From Sipunculus nudus (taxonomy: Eukaryota > Annelida > Sipuncula > Golfingiida > Sipunculidae): 64,000 nucleotides of DNA. Position numbers and translations under genes: made by a program. The notes beneath the pieces are model-generated. The model worked only from the letters and a program-made list of their open reading frames with translations. It had not been told where the DNA came from and did not search any database. The stretch is from positions 61,694,453 to 61,758,452 of the forward strand of contig CM049311.1 in the NCBI GenBank assembly GCA_026874595.1. Direction: 5' to 3'. Positions 48,370 through 60,962 of this stretch are shown here, in pieces; position 1 is the first letter of the stretch, and each line of letters opens with the position of its first letter.

Positions 48370-49830
48370 TTACTAGAATACGGGTAGTTGACAAGCGACT
48401 ACGTGTATCCGCCAAATTCAGCGTAGGACGGGCGAAGTGAAGCATGGATTGAGTGGCAAGGGAAAATAGAGTTACATGTGTTACATATTAGAATGGATGT
48501 CTGCCACGTAAACATGATTGTAGGTGGCGCCACCTGTTATTTGAACGAGAAACTATTCAAGATGTTTACACATGCAAAATTTCAGGTTGAAAGTCAAACC
48601 ACTGCAAAGATATGAGTGATTTTATCCTACAGCAGACAAACAGATGGACGCTGTGCAAAAATGGCTGCAGGTGGCGCCACCATTTTTGTGTATGTTATAA
48701 AGCTAACCAAGGGCTACATTTGTGTATTTTGTTTTCCTGATTGGTCAAACGACTCCGTAGATATAAGCATTGATGTCTGCAGCGTGAACGTGAATGAAGC
48801 TGAGCCACCTGTCATAAAAACAAGAAAGCTATCCAGGATGTATACCCATGCCGAATTACAGGTAATTTGGTCAAACCACTCCAGAGATATGAGTGATTTT
48901 AACCTAAGGCAGACAAACAGATGGACGCTGTGCATGGCTGCAGGTGGCGCCACCATTTTTGTGTATGTTATAAAGCTATCCAAGGGCTACATTTGTGTAA
49001 ATTTTTGTTCCTGATTGGTCGAACGACTCCGCAGATATTAGCATGGATGTCTACAGCGTGAACGTGAATGTAGGTAGCGTAACCTTTCATAAAATCAAGA
49101 AAGCTATGCGGGATGTATACGCATGCCGAATTTCAGGTAATTTGGTCAAACCACTGCAGAGATAGGAGTGATTTTACCCACGTCAGACAAACAGATTGAC
49201 GCTGTGCAAAAATGGCTGCAGGTGGCGCCACCTTTTTTGTGTATGTTATAGAGCCATCCAAGGGCTACATTTGTGTAAAAAAATTTCCTGATTGGTCGAA
49301 CGGTTCCCGAGATATGAGCTTGGATGTCTGCAGCGTGAACGTGAATGTAGGTGGCGCCACCTGTCATAAAATCAAGAAAGCTATCTAGGATGTATACGCA
49401 TGCCGAATTTCGGGTTAATTAGTCAAACCACTGCAGAGATATGAGTGATTTTAACCCAAGGCAGATGAACAGATAGACACTGTGCAAAAATGGCTGCAGG
49501 TGGCGCCACCATTTTTTGTGAATGTTATAAAGCTATCCAAGGGCTACATTTTTACAATTTTTTTTTCCTGATCGTTCAAACGGTTCCCGAGATATGTGGG
49601 TTTATGTGTGTAAACAGACGCACAAATGGACGCTGGGCAGAGAGGAAAGGTCAGAGGTCAAGGCCAATTGGTTAGGCACCAGTTCACATGTGACCCGATA
49701 ATTGGTGTAAGTTTCGGAAAAATCCGTCCAGTAGTCTCAGGGGAGTTCTCCGGTAACGAACGCGGCGGCGGCGGAACCCGGTCAAAAACATAGTATCCGC
49801 AAAACTTCGTTTTGGCGGATACAATAATAC
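48370..49830 (+). repeat. 277-bp tandem repeat element, four units
   Basis: Opens CTAGAATACGGGTAGTTGAC and ends TTCGTTTTGGCGGATAC; GTATCCGCCAAA near the start is inverted at the end. Between lie units of about 275 bp, each with two GGTGGCGCCACC palindromes (for example 48672, 48943, 49220 and 49499) and repeated phrases such as GAGATATGAG. It looks like a non-autonomous transposon carrying a tandem core. Confidence 0.75.
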
Positions 49831-51620
49831 GTACTTAACTTCCAGGCTGGCAGGCACTAGTAAACTGACTGGCTGACCCCTGGCTGGCTTACTTGAGTCC
49901 AGCACAGGTTGAATTCAAAACTGACTCTCTGACTGTTAATGGGCATCTGGTCTTAAGTAATCACCACCAGCAGGGAGCTGATTGGCTGGCTGAGGGTGAC
50001 CGACGCTATGACTTCAACCCCTAAAATCATGACATACTGAATTTCTGTGTTTTGTGTCATGGCTTAATATACCTATAACGTCCGTAATATAATATGAAAT
50101 ATCCTGTAATTAACACTAATTAAACTTCATCTTCACAGGCCCCTGCCCCCTCCCAGCACTATAAGGCCTATTATTATTATTATTATTATATTAAAAAACT
50201 ATAAAAAGACGGTTTAATTAGGAATACACGTCATGTATAACCCGAGAAAATCAAATTTAAAAATATGCGTGGCACATATCAAAATTAATTATACGTGACC
50301 AATAGGTCAATTGCCTATTGTGCAGCTGATGAGCACAAGTTGCCTTATTTGTGACACGTAACTGAGAACATTTGATTGAAAGCACCACATAAGAAAATAG
50401 AAAAAAATACAAAAAAGTTCTAAAAGAGTCTAAGGATCTGAATAAAAAGAGTAGTTTGATTATCTAAATGTTGCACGGTGATGGGTAGACTGGTCCAGTC
50501 GATGAAATGGTTCTGACAGAGATATCAAACGGCTCTCACTGTGTCGCACCGAGTGTCGGTACTGCAACCACGCGGCAACTTACATAACTACTTACCATTC
50601 TCTGACCCTCTTATTTTATCGACTGGTAAACTTGGGCCGTACCGGACAGTCAGCGCCACACATCACCGCCTCGCTGAACTAAGGTCTTTCCCAGTGACGT
50701 AAAGGGTAATTATAGTGGTCTTTCCCAGAATCTTTTTTTTTTTTTCAAAATCAACATGGTTAATTCAGTAACCGCCTATAGTGGGCTTACAGCTTGCTAT
50801 ATATATATATATTCCCATTTTATCAGTCTTAATATGTTTAGGTCCTGACGACAAGAGTACGGCAAGAATTTTAACACCATATAAAACCCTCAGCCTCAGT
50901 GAGTCAGTGTGTCACCGTTTATCAGACCACTGCTTATCGCAGCAGGCCGGTTTAAAATGTGTCTCCAGCTCAGCCAATCAGCGTGAGATATTCAGGTCCA
51001 CACGCGACGAACGCAGTCAAACTGTTATTCATGTACCGGCTGACTGAAATGATCACGACGTTCAGCGTGTTGGGAACTCAACAGTGGCAAAACGTTCATG
51101 TGTAACTTGAACACTAACAGATACACAGTACAAAATCGATGTGACATTGTCTACAATACACTTAAATTTGCTTATGGACCGTATGTTCGAACAGCAGAGA
51201 TATACCATAGGATACGAAGGTCCATGTATGGACTCTCTAACAAACATGCATGATTTCAGTGCGAATATTACCAAGCGGGTTGAGCGGTCTTTTGCCGATG
51301 GGGCCCTGTTAGCGTCCTCATAGCAACGATGTCATTCACAAGAGGCCAGGCGGCCTGATATGCTAATGCTGGGGAAACGTCAGGAGCCTTGTGACGCTCT
51401 AATATGCAAATATCAGGGATTCGCCATACTGACTTTGCAGGGCTTTAGTGATAAGAGCTAGAACTGAGTTACGTCGCGTCTATCGGTACAAGGAAATTTT
51501 ATCATCAGAATGGTAGTATATACCCATTCAACTGAAGCATCAAACAGATTAACCAACAGGCCAAGATTTAGTCTGTATTTATATATCTCAAAAATAGAGA
51601 AAAAAATGTGTAAACTTTTA
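49831..51620. other. No gene seen
   Basis: Contains an ATT trinucleotide run at about 50170-50190 and a short TA run at about 50798. No exon recognised. Confidence 0.4.
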
Positions 51621-52805
51621 AAACTAGAATACGGGTAACCGACAAGTGACTACATGTATCCGCCAAAATCAGAGGTGAACTGGTGAAGTGAGGCATTGAT
51701 TGAGTGGCAAGGGGAAATAGAGTGAGGTATGTTGCATATTAGCATGGATGTCTGCAGCCTAAATGTGTATGTAGGTTGTGCCACCTACCACAAATCCAGA
51801 AAGCTGTCCAAGTTGTATACACCTGCAAAATTTTAGGCAGAAAAGTCAAACCACTACATGTATATGAGCCATTTTTGCCCATGGCAGACAAACAGACAAA
51901 CACTGTGCAAAAATCTTTGCAGGTGACCCCTCCAGTTTTGTGTATGATAAAGACCTATGTGAGATCTAAACACATGCACAATTTTGGCCCAATCGGTCAA
52001 ATGGTTCCTGAGATATGAGCTTGGATGTGTGCAGCGTTAACAAGAATGTAGGTGGCACCACCTGTCATAAAATCAAGAAAGCTGTCCACGATGTATAAAC
52101 CTGCAAAATTTTAGGCAGTTATGTCGAACCACTACAGAGAAATGAGTGATTTTAGGCCACGGCAGAATAACAGACAGACGCTGTGCAAAAATGGTTGCAG
52201 GTGGCGCCACCAGTTTTGCGTATGATAAAGAGCTATGTTAGATCTATACACATGCAAAATTTTGGCCCAATCGGTCAAACGGTTCCCGAGATATGAGTTT
52301 GGATGTCATATGCGTGAATGTGAATGTAGGTGGCGCCCCCTGTCATAAAATCAAGAAAGCTATCCAGGATGTATATGCATGACGAATTTCAGGTGAATTA
52401 GTCAATTCACTGCAGAGATATGAGTGATTTTAACCCAAGGCAGATGAACAGATGGACACTGTGCAAACATGGTTACAGGTGGTGCCACCATTTTTTGTGT
52501 ATGTTATAAAGCAATCCAAGGGCTACATTTGTATCAATTTTATTTCCTGATCGGTCAAACGGTTCCCGAGATATGAGGGTTTATTAATGGAAACAGGCCC
52601 ACAAATGGACACTGGATAGAGAGGAAAGGTCAGAGGTCAACGCAAATTGGTTAGGCACCAGTTCAAATGTGACCCGACAATTGGTGTAAGTTTCAGAAAA
52701 GTCAGTCCATTAGTTTCCGAGGAGCTCTATGGAAACGGACGCCGCGGCGGCGGAGGAACTCGGTCAAAAACATAGTATCCGCAAAACTTCGTTTTGTCTG
52801 TACAA
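51620..52805 (+). repeat. 277-bp tandem repeat element, second copy
   Basis: Same start (CTAGAATACGGGTA) and end (AAAACTTCGTTTTG) as 48370-49830, with about three and a half units. GGTGGCGCCACC-like sites at 51772, 52049 and 52326 are exactly 277 bp apart. Confidence 0.75.
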
Positions 52806-54835
52806 AAATACAGGTGGCTCCACCAGTCTGCAGAAACTAATAAAAACACTTAATGGTCAATATCCATGCAAAGAATCATGGTGATCTCTGCATTAGTTGT
52901 TCAGATACTTCAGCTTTTGTATCAAATTGTCCATTATTCTGAGGGATACTTCAGAGTCCTATAGCTTGAAGGATATGGGTAACAGAGACCTAATTTCAAG
53001 TTTCCACAGGCACTTTTCATGGGCCTTCTTGCATGACAAGAATGAAGATTCTAGGTCCAGTTGTTGCGATTTGTACCCTGTTGACAGATTTAAAGGTCTC
53101 AAAAAAAAAGAAAATAATTGGTAAAAATTTGAAAAAAAATAGAGGTGGCACACCCAGTCTGCAGAAACTGATGGAACAGCTCATGATCAATATGTATGCA
53201 GAAAATCATGACCATCAGTGTTGTAGTTATTGAGATACTGCAGTTTTTGGTATCAAATTTTCCATTATTCTGGGGGGGGGGGGGGGGTATTTTGGAGCCA
53301 TACAGCTTAAAGAATATGGGTAACAGAGACCTAATTTCAGGTTTCCATGGAGACTTTTCATGGGTCTCCCTGTGTGTCAAGAATGAAGATTCTTGGTCCA
53401 GTTTTTATGATTTGTGCCCTGTTAACAGATGTTCATATCTTTAAAGGTCTCAAAAATAGAGAAAGATTTCGTAAAAAAACACGAACAAATACAGGTGGTG
53501 CCACCAGTCTGCAGAAACTTATGAAACACTCCATGATCAATATCCATGCAAACAATTATGGTTATCTCTGCATTAGTTGTTCAGATACTTTAGCTTTTGT
53601 ATCAAATTTTCCATTATTCTGAGCTGTACTTTGGAGTGCCATAGCTCAAAGGATATGGGTAACAGAGACCAAATTTCAGGTTTCCATGGTGACTTATCAT
53701 GGGTCTCCCTGTGTGTCAAGAATGAAGATTCTAGGTCCTGTCATTACCATTTGTACCCTGTTGACAGATAACTACATCCTTAAAGGTCTCAAAATGGAGA
53801 AAACAATTCGTAAACATTGAAAAATACAGGTGGCGCCACCAGTCTGCAGAAACTGATGAAACATCTCATGATCAATATGTATGCCGAAAATCATGACCAT
53901 ACGTGATGCAGTTAATGAGATATTGAAGTTTTTGTATGAAATTTTTGACTATTCTGGGGGGTAATTTGGGGCCCCATAGCTCAAAGGATATGGGTAACAG
54001 AGACCTAATTTCTGGTTTCCATAGAGACTTTTCATAGGTCTCTCAGTGTGTCGAAAATGAAGATTCTAGGTCCAGTTATTAAGATTTGTGCCACGCTAAC
54101 AGATGACAGCATCCTCAAAGGTCTCAAAAATAGAGGAAAAAATTGTAAAACATCAAACAATACAGGTGGCGCCACCAGTCTGCAGGAACTGATCAAACAT
54201 CTCATGATCAATATGTATGCCAAAAATCATGACCATCAGTGATGTAGTTATTGAGATATTGAAGTTTTTGTATGACATTTTTGACTATTCTGGGGGGTAC
54301 TTTGGGGCCCCATAGCTCGAAGGATATGGGTAACAGAGACCTAATTTCTGGTTTTCAAGGAGATTTTTCATGGACCTCTCAGTGTGTCAAGAATTAAGAT
54401 TCTAAGTCCAGTCTTTATGATTTGTGCCTTGTTAACAGATGTTCACATTTTTAAAGGTCTCAAAAATAGAGAAAAAAATTCGTAAAAAATCGTAAAATAC
54501 AGGTGGCACCACCAGTCTGCAGGAAGTGATGTAACATCTCATGATCAATATGTATGCCAAAAATCATGACCATCAGGCAAGTAGTTAATGAGATATTGAA
54601 GTTTTTGTATGAAATTTTTTACTTTTCTGGGGGGTACTTTGGGGCCACATAGCTCAAAGGATATGGGTAACAGAGACCTAATTTCTGGTTTCCAAGGAGA
54701 TTTTTTATGGACCTCTCAGAATCCCAAGTTACAAGGTTCTAGGTCCAGCGGTTACGATTTGTGCCTGGTTAACGGACAGACAGACGGACAGACAGACGGA
54801 CGGATGACGGACAAAGAGTGATCGCTATAGAAAAT
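52806..54835 (+). repeat. Tandem array of about 336-bp units, six copies
   Basis: Units start near 52811, 53143, 53494, 53827, 54163 and 54501. Each contains AGGTGGCGCCACCAGTCTGC, then ATCTCATGATCAATATGTATG, GATATGGGTAACAGAGACC and ATTCTAGGTCCAG, then ATTTGTGCCCTGTTAACAGA. The last unit runs into a GACAGACGGACGGATGACGG end. Open frames across it are by-products of the repeat. Confidence 0.85.
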
Positions 54836-55499
54836 AGAAACATGAAATGTGGTCGAGGCCACATACAGTATAACCTAGCCGATAAAACTGTCCATACAGA
54901 TATCATTGGACCCTTGGTGCAGCCACTTGTTGTAAATTTTAGCATTTTTTTTTGGAAAAAGTTCCTGGTCATATATGGATGAATTCTGTATAATGGGCAT
55001 TAGTAATCGTTTTCATATTTCATTTAGTGACAGGCTGACATGAAGTGTACTTTCTTTTAAATTAACACTTTCATGCAGACAATAACCAAGCCAAAGGCGC
55101 TTGTGAATGTGTTTTTACTCAGAAACGTTAACTGCAGTTTAGGAGTTTACATAAACCTTTTAATCAATGATACTGAATTCAGATGACAACACCGGCTTAC
55201 ATAGGTATTACAAAGAAGGCAATTATAATGAATACATTAATTGCAAGGTCATTGAAAGAGAAAGTATCACTGCTGATTGTGAAAACTATTTTACTCAGAT
55301 TGATCCAATAATAGTAAACGTGTGAGCACGCTCTGCATTTACCAAATTAACCGCAATTATTTCGTCCCATATATTTTTTTATGATACTGTCCATGATCAA
55401 TTAGCTAAGCACAAATAATGGTACTGAATGCATTAATTAAGGAAATACTAGTGATTTTTTAATCAAATTTTTAATTATTCATTTTTAAATCAAATTTTT

Positions 55500-55710
55500 A
55501 ATTATTTTTGGTTGCACAAAAGATCCCCATAACTCGGAAGATATAGTTAACAGAGACCTTAAAATCAGGTTTCAAAAGAAATTTTTTATTGACCTCTTTG
55601 GATGATCAGTTTAAAGTTTCTGGGTCCAGCCGTTACGATTTGTGCCGTGCTCACGGACAAATGGCGGAATTAAGACGGAAAAGGTGATCACTATAGCACA
55701 GCATGACTGA
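55500..55710 (+). repeat. Solitary decayed unit of the 336-bp family
   Basis: Contains the GATATAGTTAACAGAGACC, GGGTCCAGCCGTTACGATTTG and GATCACTATAG landmarks of the array end in the right order. Confidence 0.6.
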
Positions 55711-57533
55711 ACGTCTGAAAATCATTGAAAACTTTCAACTTCTGGAGGCTTTCAGTGGTTTAACCAGAAATGAGGGTCACTCTAGAAACTGATAATTTAA
55801 ATGGCATTATATTTTGTTTTAATATGTTTTTGATAATTGTTTTAATGTACACACACTCGTTAATTTATGTAGCTGTTATGTTATTTTATTTGCATAATTT
55901 TATAATATTGAAACTGTTACAAATGCTTCTGAAAAGTAAATAAATGTTATGTTAATGATAAATCAACTAAATGTCAAGATTGGAGTGTATTTCATGTAAA
56001 TAAAACTTTGATGAAAAGTCCCGTTTGGATTATTGTGTCACATCCTGTCTTTATCCTGCTCCCTGTCCTGGTTGCAAGGACTTGTTACTTTTTCTGACCT
56101 CCAGTTTGGAGCCCTGCGCGTGCAAATGACTGTCATCTGTTTATATTTCATAAAAGTACCAACTGACATCTTTTGCAGAACTTGTACTTTTGAACTATTA
56201 TGATTGTGTCCAATATACAGAAAGTAGTCTGTATTCCTGGGTCCCTTTTTATGGCAGCCTTTGTGACACTAACAGTAAGGAGTCCGGGTAGGACGGTGCA
56301 CCTTCCTGTCTTAACCAGGGTTGTAGCCTGGCACATGCAACAGCACCTAGGTACAGGTCAAGGTACAGGTACAGCATTTTTGTAGAGTACCTGGGTACAG
56401 GTATTTTAGAAAGCACCTAGTTACAGGTACATTTTACTTATTTTAGAGACATCTGAACTGATGATAATTGTATAAATTTCATCTATATTTGCGATAATCA
56501 GTAAAAACAGAATGGCAGTATATATCATTGAAAACTTTTAAATGGTAGCTTTCTATGTCATGAATGATGTATATATATTTATTTATTCAATTATTTTAAT
56601 TTATTCAATTACACAATTCTGCCTGTTACATTATGGTGATCAATGAGACATTTGTTCATAGATGACAAACAAACATGTGCACAAACACACACATATCATT
56701 TGAAACATGCATACTATATCTATACATTTTCAGTGCAAACCAAAAAATTCAAATACAAGTATTTATATACAACTTATCTGAGGTACAGACTTGGATATAT
56801 ACTTCAACTCTCTATTAAGCTGTTAGCCAAATACAGTCATGGATGTCAACCGAGATGCATGGTCACATTATATGGAACACATGGTATTTTAATTATGGTA
56901 TAAAACATTTTAAACACAAGAAAGGTATAAATATTTATATTCTGAGTATTATTATTATTTTTCTAATCATTCTGATCATGTTATTTTTGCTATTAACGTT
57001 AAAGTTATTACTACGGGTAGAAATAACTCTTAATAGCCATTTTTTTGTTTGGTTAAATATAAATCATGTAAAACAAGGGACCCAGGTCACGGCGCTCAGC
57101 TGAAGTTTTGCAAATGCAAAATATGAAAAATATTCTATTGTAATGCTTTTCATATATATAAGCATATGAGAAGCTAAGAGAAAATGGGCCCTCCTACTTG
57201 GTTAAAGTAAAGTTCTAAGTATATGATTGCAAAACTAATACTCTGGCAAGACTGTCATGAAGAAAGAGTAAAAGTTTTGAGATACTGTGATGCATATGGA
57301 TATTTACAGATTGACAGGCAAGTGGACAGAATGGACTAATATCAGATTTTAAAAGATATAATCCCTTTGTATTATGCTGTGAAAATTAAATCAACATTGC
57401 TTACAGGGGAAAACCGTGCTGTAGCCAAAGTTAGACAAAATTAAAGGTACTCAGTTGCATATCCAGGATTTGAAAATAGAGGGGGCGCAGCCCAAAAGTC
57501 ATAAGGGGGCTGTTCTGCGTCTTTTAAGCATGT

Positions 57534-57540
<7 letters not shown>
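55711..57540. other. No gene seen
   Basis: AT-rich DNA with a short repetitive CAGGTACAGGTACAG stretch at about 56355-56430. Nothing recognised. Confidence 0.4.

Positions 57541-57604
<64 letters not shown>
57541..57604. repeat. (TA)n microsatellite
   Basis: TA run following a MITE-like GGGGGCGCAGCCC end at about 57480. Confidence 0.95.
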
Positions 57605-57607
<3 letters not shown>

Positions 57608-58154
57608 TAAATATTTTAAAATTATATTGATATTCCACAAAGCCCTATTAGTAGGAAGCAATCATATTTAAACTTGTTTGAACACACTGCGTGGCTGTTA
57701 AATTGTCTCCTACTAAACATATCAAATATTGTTAGTTTGTGCTTAATTATTATGATTATAATATGTAATTTTGTAAGGTATCTAGTTCAAGTTGTTTAAA
57801 TGTTAACCGTGGGAACCTCATCCCTATATATAAGTGTAGTCTTGTAACTTAATTGTAACTTTTAAGTAGAAGATGGTCAGCACACATGTAAAAGAACCGA
57901 AATGGATTAACTATTATATGTCACTGAATCTGTCAAAGGATACTACATCTATTCATGTAGAGCTTCTGATAATGAATTCCATAATATAGGTTTTTGTAGA
58001 TAAATTATTTTTGCAGAAATAAAGTTCTAACTATAGCCAGTTGGAGTTAGAAAGAAATAAAGATAGTCTGACCTGACGTAATTAAAGTACATAAACACAA
58101 GAAATATTACAATTGAAAAATACTCATTGACTGTTATTTGCATATCATTTTCAG

Positions 58155-58235
58155 GTTTATATTATTATTGAAAATGCAGCTCCTGACATAAAGCCTGGCC
58201 ATCTGGCTCCAGTGACAGTAGCTGGGTATTTGGAG
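58155..58235 (+). CDS. Weak candidate exon, phase 0-0
   Basis: Acceptor TTTTCAG and donor GAG/GTGATT enclose 27 open codons reading IENAAPDIKPGHLAPVTVAG in the middle. The composition is protein-like, but there is no partner exon and no recognised family. It may be chance. Confidence 0.15.
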
Positions 58236-58681
58236 GTGATTTTTATTACCCCAGTATCAAGAAACCGGAAGCTTTAATGAAGTCTTGTGGTGTATTCCAG
58301 GGAAAATTTTAAAAATGAGGCTTAGCAAGCGTCTAGTGAAAGTACAAATAGCTTGCATGGATTTTTAACAGTTTTCGGCCATCCACCATCATGTTACAGA
58401 ACAATCAGAGGATTTGGAGACTTCACTTCTGCACACAAACAAAATAGAAAAGAGAAATAGTAAAAAAACATGAGAGAAATGTGTGAGTATATAATCCCTT
58501 TACTGTTTAGATTTTTTTTAGAAATTTCCAGAGTCTGACACTCTTTACATTTTCATTAGGAACAATATCTTGCTAAGCTTTTGTTCTTTCTTCACAAAAT
58601 TTCAACAAATACAACAAAACTTGTTTCTCTTCAGGTCAATAGGAACTTTTAGAACTGATAATAAACATACATTATTATATA

Positions 58682-58682
<1 letters not shown>

Positions 58683-58754
<72 letters not shown>
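58683..58754. repeat. (TA)n microsatellite
   Basis: TA run with one CA interruption near the right end. Confidence 0.95.
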
Positions 58755-59249
58755 CCTGTATGTAAATTACAGACAAGATCTTTCTTGTTTGTCTTCTTTG
58801 TTTTCCATATGGGAATAACATTACCATAACCGCACACAGAGAAAAATGAAAACATTTTTTTTTTTACTTAAAACGCCATATTTTATATCTATGTATGTGC
58901 ATACTCAATTATAATAACATTAAATAAATTTAAGTTAACAAACATAACACTTGCCAGTAGTTGACTGGTATAAGTGTTAGCAGAATTTTAGGGGGGGGGG
59001 GCGCATGCCCCTTTGTGCCCCCCTATGAATTTCCCCCCTGGTACTGATTTGTCATTTATGCTAATAATTATGCTAATAACTTAAAAACTTTGCAAAATTC
59101 TGATCTAATTTTGGGTAAACAATTGAATCTTGATTAAATTTTATTAATTTGATTAAAGTTATATCCCTGAAAAAAAGTCTCCAGCTTCCGCAATTCTCAT
59201 GTAAAGTGAGTAAATATATTTCCTGATTTTTAATTATATTCAGGCCAAT

Positions 59250-59620
59250 AACTTCAAAACAATATGCAATACTGACCTCATTTTTTATATGTTTATAGAA
59301 AATGTATGGCAGAATATGAATTTAAATATTATCAAAAACAGATCAGTGGTTTTGATATTAGGCAGCCTTGAAGTGTAACAATGGTTTTTAATGGAAAAGG
59401 AGGTTTTCCTTAATATTTCAAAGGAACAAAATCCTAGTGACCCAATTTTGGGTGTGGTAGGAGATTTTGGGGACATCAAACTGTATGGAAAATTTTAGAT
59501 TCATTAGTGCAATCAGTTAAAAATGTGCCCTGTTAACAGACAGATGGCCAGACGGCCGGCCGGACGACAGACAAAAGACCACGACTATAGCTCAGATGGC
59601 TTACAGTCATCTGAGCTAAA
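59250..59620 (+). mobile_element. Truncated Helitron-like end with 3' hairpin
   Basis: Contains TGTGCCCTGTTAACAGACAG, a GACGGCCGGCCGGACGACAG stretch, ACTATAG, and then a perfect 10-bp hairpin AGCTCAGATG / CATCTGAGCT (59589-59598 and 59608-59617, 9-nt loop) followed by AAAA. A terminal hairpin of this kind is typical of Helitron-like elements. Confidence 0.5.
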
Positions 59621-60500
59621 AATTATACTGGAAATGCTTTGCCAATGCTCTCGAATTATCCTTGAAATATTCAAACTCAAAATTCTATCAAATGTACCAC
59701 CAACACATATTTGAGCAGTATATATGTATATTTATACTCTCTGATAAATGCATATTCTTAGCACTGTGAAGGACAGTGTCACTGGGCTTTCCTCTCACAC
59801 TTTAAAAATTAACTCATAAAGTACAGATATGTAATTTAATGAGACAGATATAGTATGAAGGGGCATATCCCTAGCAGAGACATCAATATATAAGAAATGG
59901 CAGATTATTAAAAGAAACTAAATATTAGTGCTGGATTAAAATGTTCAAACTATAAATCTGTGTTTGTGTGTTGTTTAAGATTAATATCGCAGCCCTTCCT
60001 CCATCTCTGTCCTCTTTTTCAAAGCATTCATCTGTGTTTGTGTGTGGTTGAATTAATATCATAGGTCTATCCATCTCTGCCTTTTCATCTGTAAAACCAA
60101 GATGCTCTGCATCCAGTTTCATGAATTCTGCTGTCTCTCCCTTCCCTCAGTCATTCATCATTTAGACGTGCCTTTCCCCTGCCTGGAAAAATTGAGAAAA
60201 TGTACATATAATTATTATCTTTTGTGTTGTTTAATACATAATCATGAGACAACTGCCTGATGTCTTACGTGGGTTAAGGTTATGGCCCATGACAACCCGG
60301 TTAATGCTTCTCTTTAGCCATATTTGTATGTTTCTTTAAGATTATCCATGTTTGTTTGTTTTGAGGTATCCTAAAACATCATGGAGATTCAGAGTTCACT
60401 CATGCTGCCTAGCCAACAGTATATAAAATCAATATAAAGATATGGTGTATTATCATCACCCTATTGTATTGAACTCAGGTGTTGGGTCAAAGTTATATGC
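59621..60500. other. No gene seen, 3' flank of the GATD1-like gene
   Basis: About 350 bp or more downstream of the GATD1-like stop. No further exon recognised. A decayed MITE-like block follows at 60500-60660. Confidence 0.4.
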
Positions 60501-60846
60501 AGGGGTGGATCAAGGATTTAGGAAAAGAAGGGGTCCAACAAAGAAAGCCTAATGACAACACCTAAAAAAAGGTCCTGGAGTCAAAAAAAGGAGGAGGTCC
60601 AGGATGCAAAAAAAGAGGGGGGGGGGGGTCTGGAACCCTGGACCCACCCTCTGGATTTGATTCTAACACTAAATTCATTCTGTCTGCTGATTAGAAAAGG
60701 GTTCAAAAGACAAGCTCAGCACATGTATTGTTTTCATCTGTGAATACATGGTCTAGTTCAATACTTTTAGGGTAAATGATTGGTTATACAAGATTCATGT
60801 AATCATACAAGCCATAGCTGTACTAAGAAACTATGTCTTATTATTC

Positions 60847-60962
60847 TCACCTTTGGTTACATAGTAAGATGAGATTTTGTACGGCTATGAGTGCTGACTG
60901 TTCGTTCTGTCCTGTAATGAGGTGTCGATCCACTACAATGTGCACAGCATCTGCAACACTAC
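60847..60962 (-). CDS. GATD1: GATD1-like, last exon
   Basis: 116 nt: two bases completing a Cys codon, 37 codons and TGA at 60849-60847. It is short and ends close to the C terminus expected for the family. Confidence 0.85.

Noticed and set aside
48616-49014. 132-codon open frame, the longest in the window
   Set aside because: It lies wholly inside the 277-bp tandem repeat. The frame repeats itself because the unit length nearly preserves it, and other units have stops in the same place.
53033-53622. Several 60-90 codon frames in the 336-bp array
   Set aside because: They are by-products of repeated units and are shifted by indels from unit to unit.
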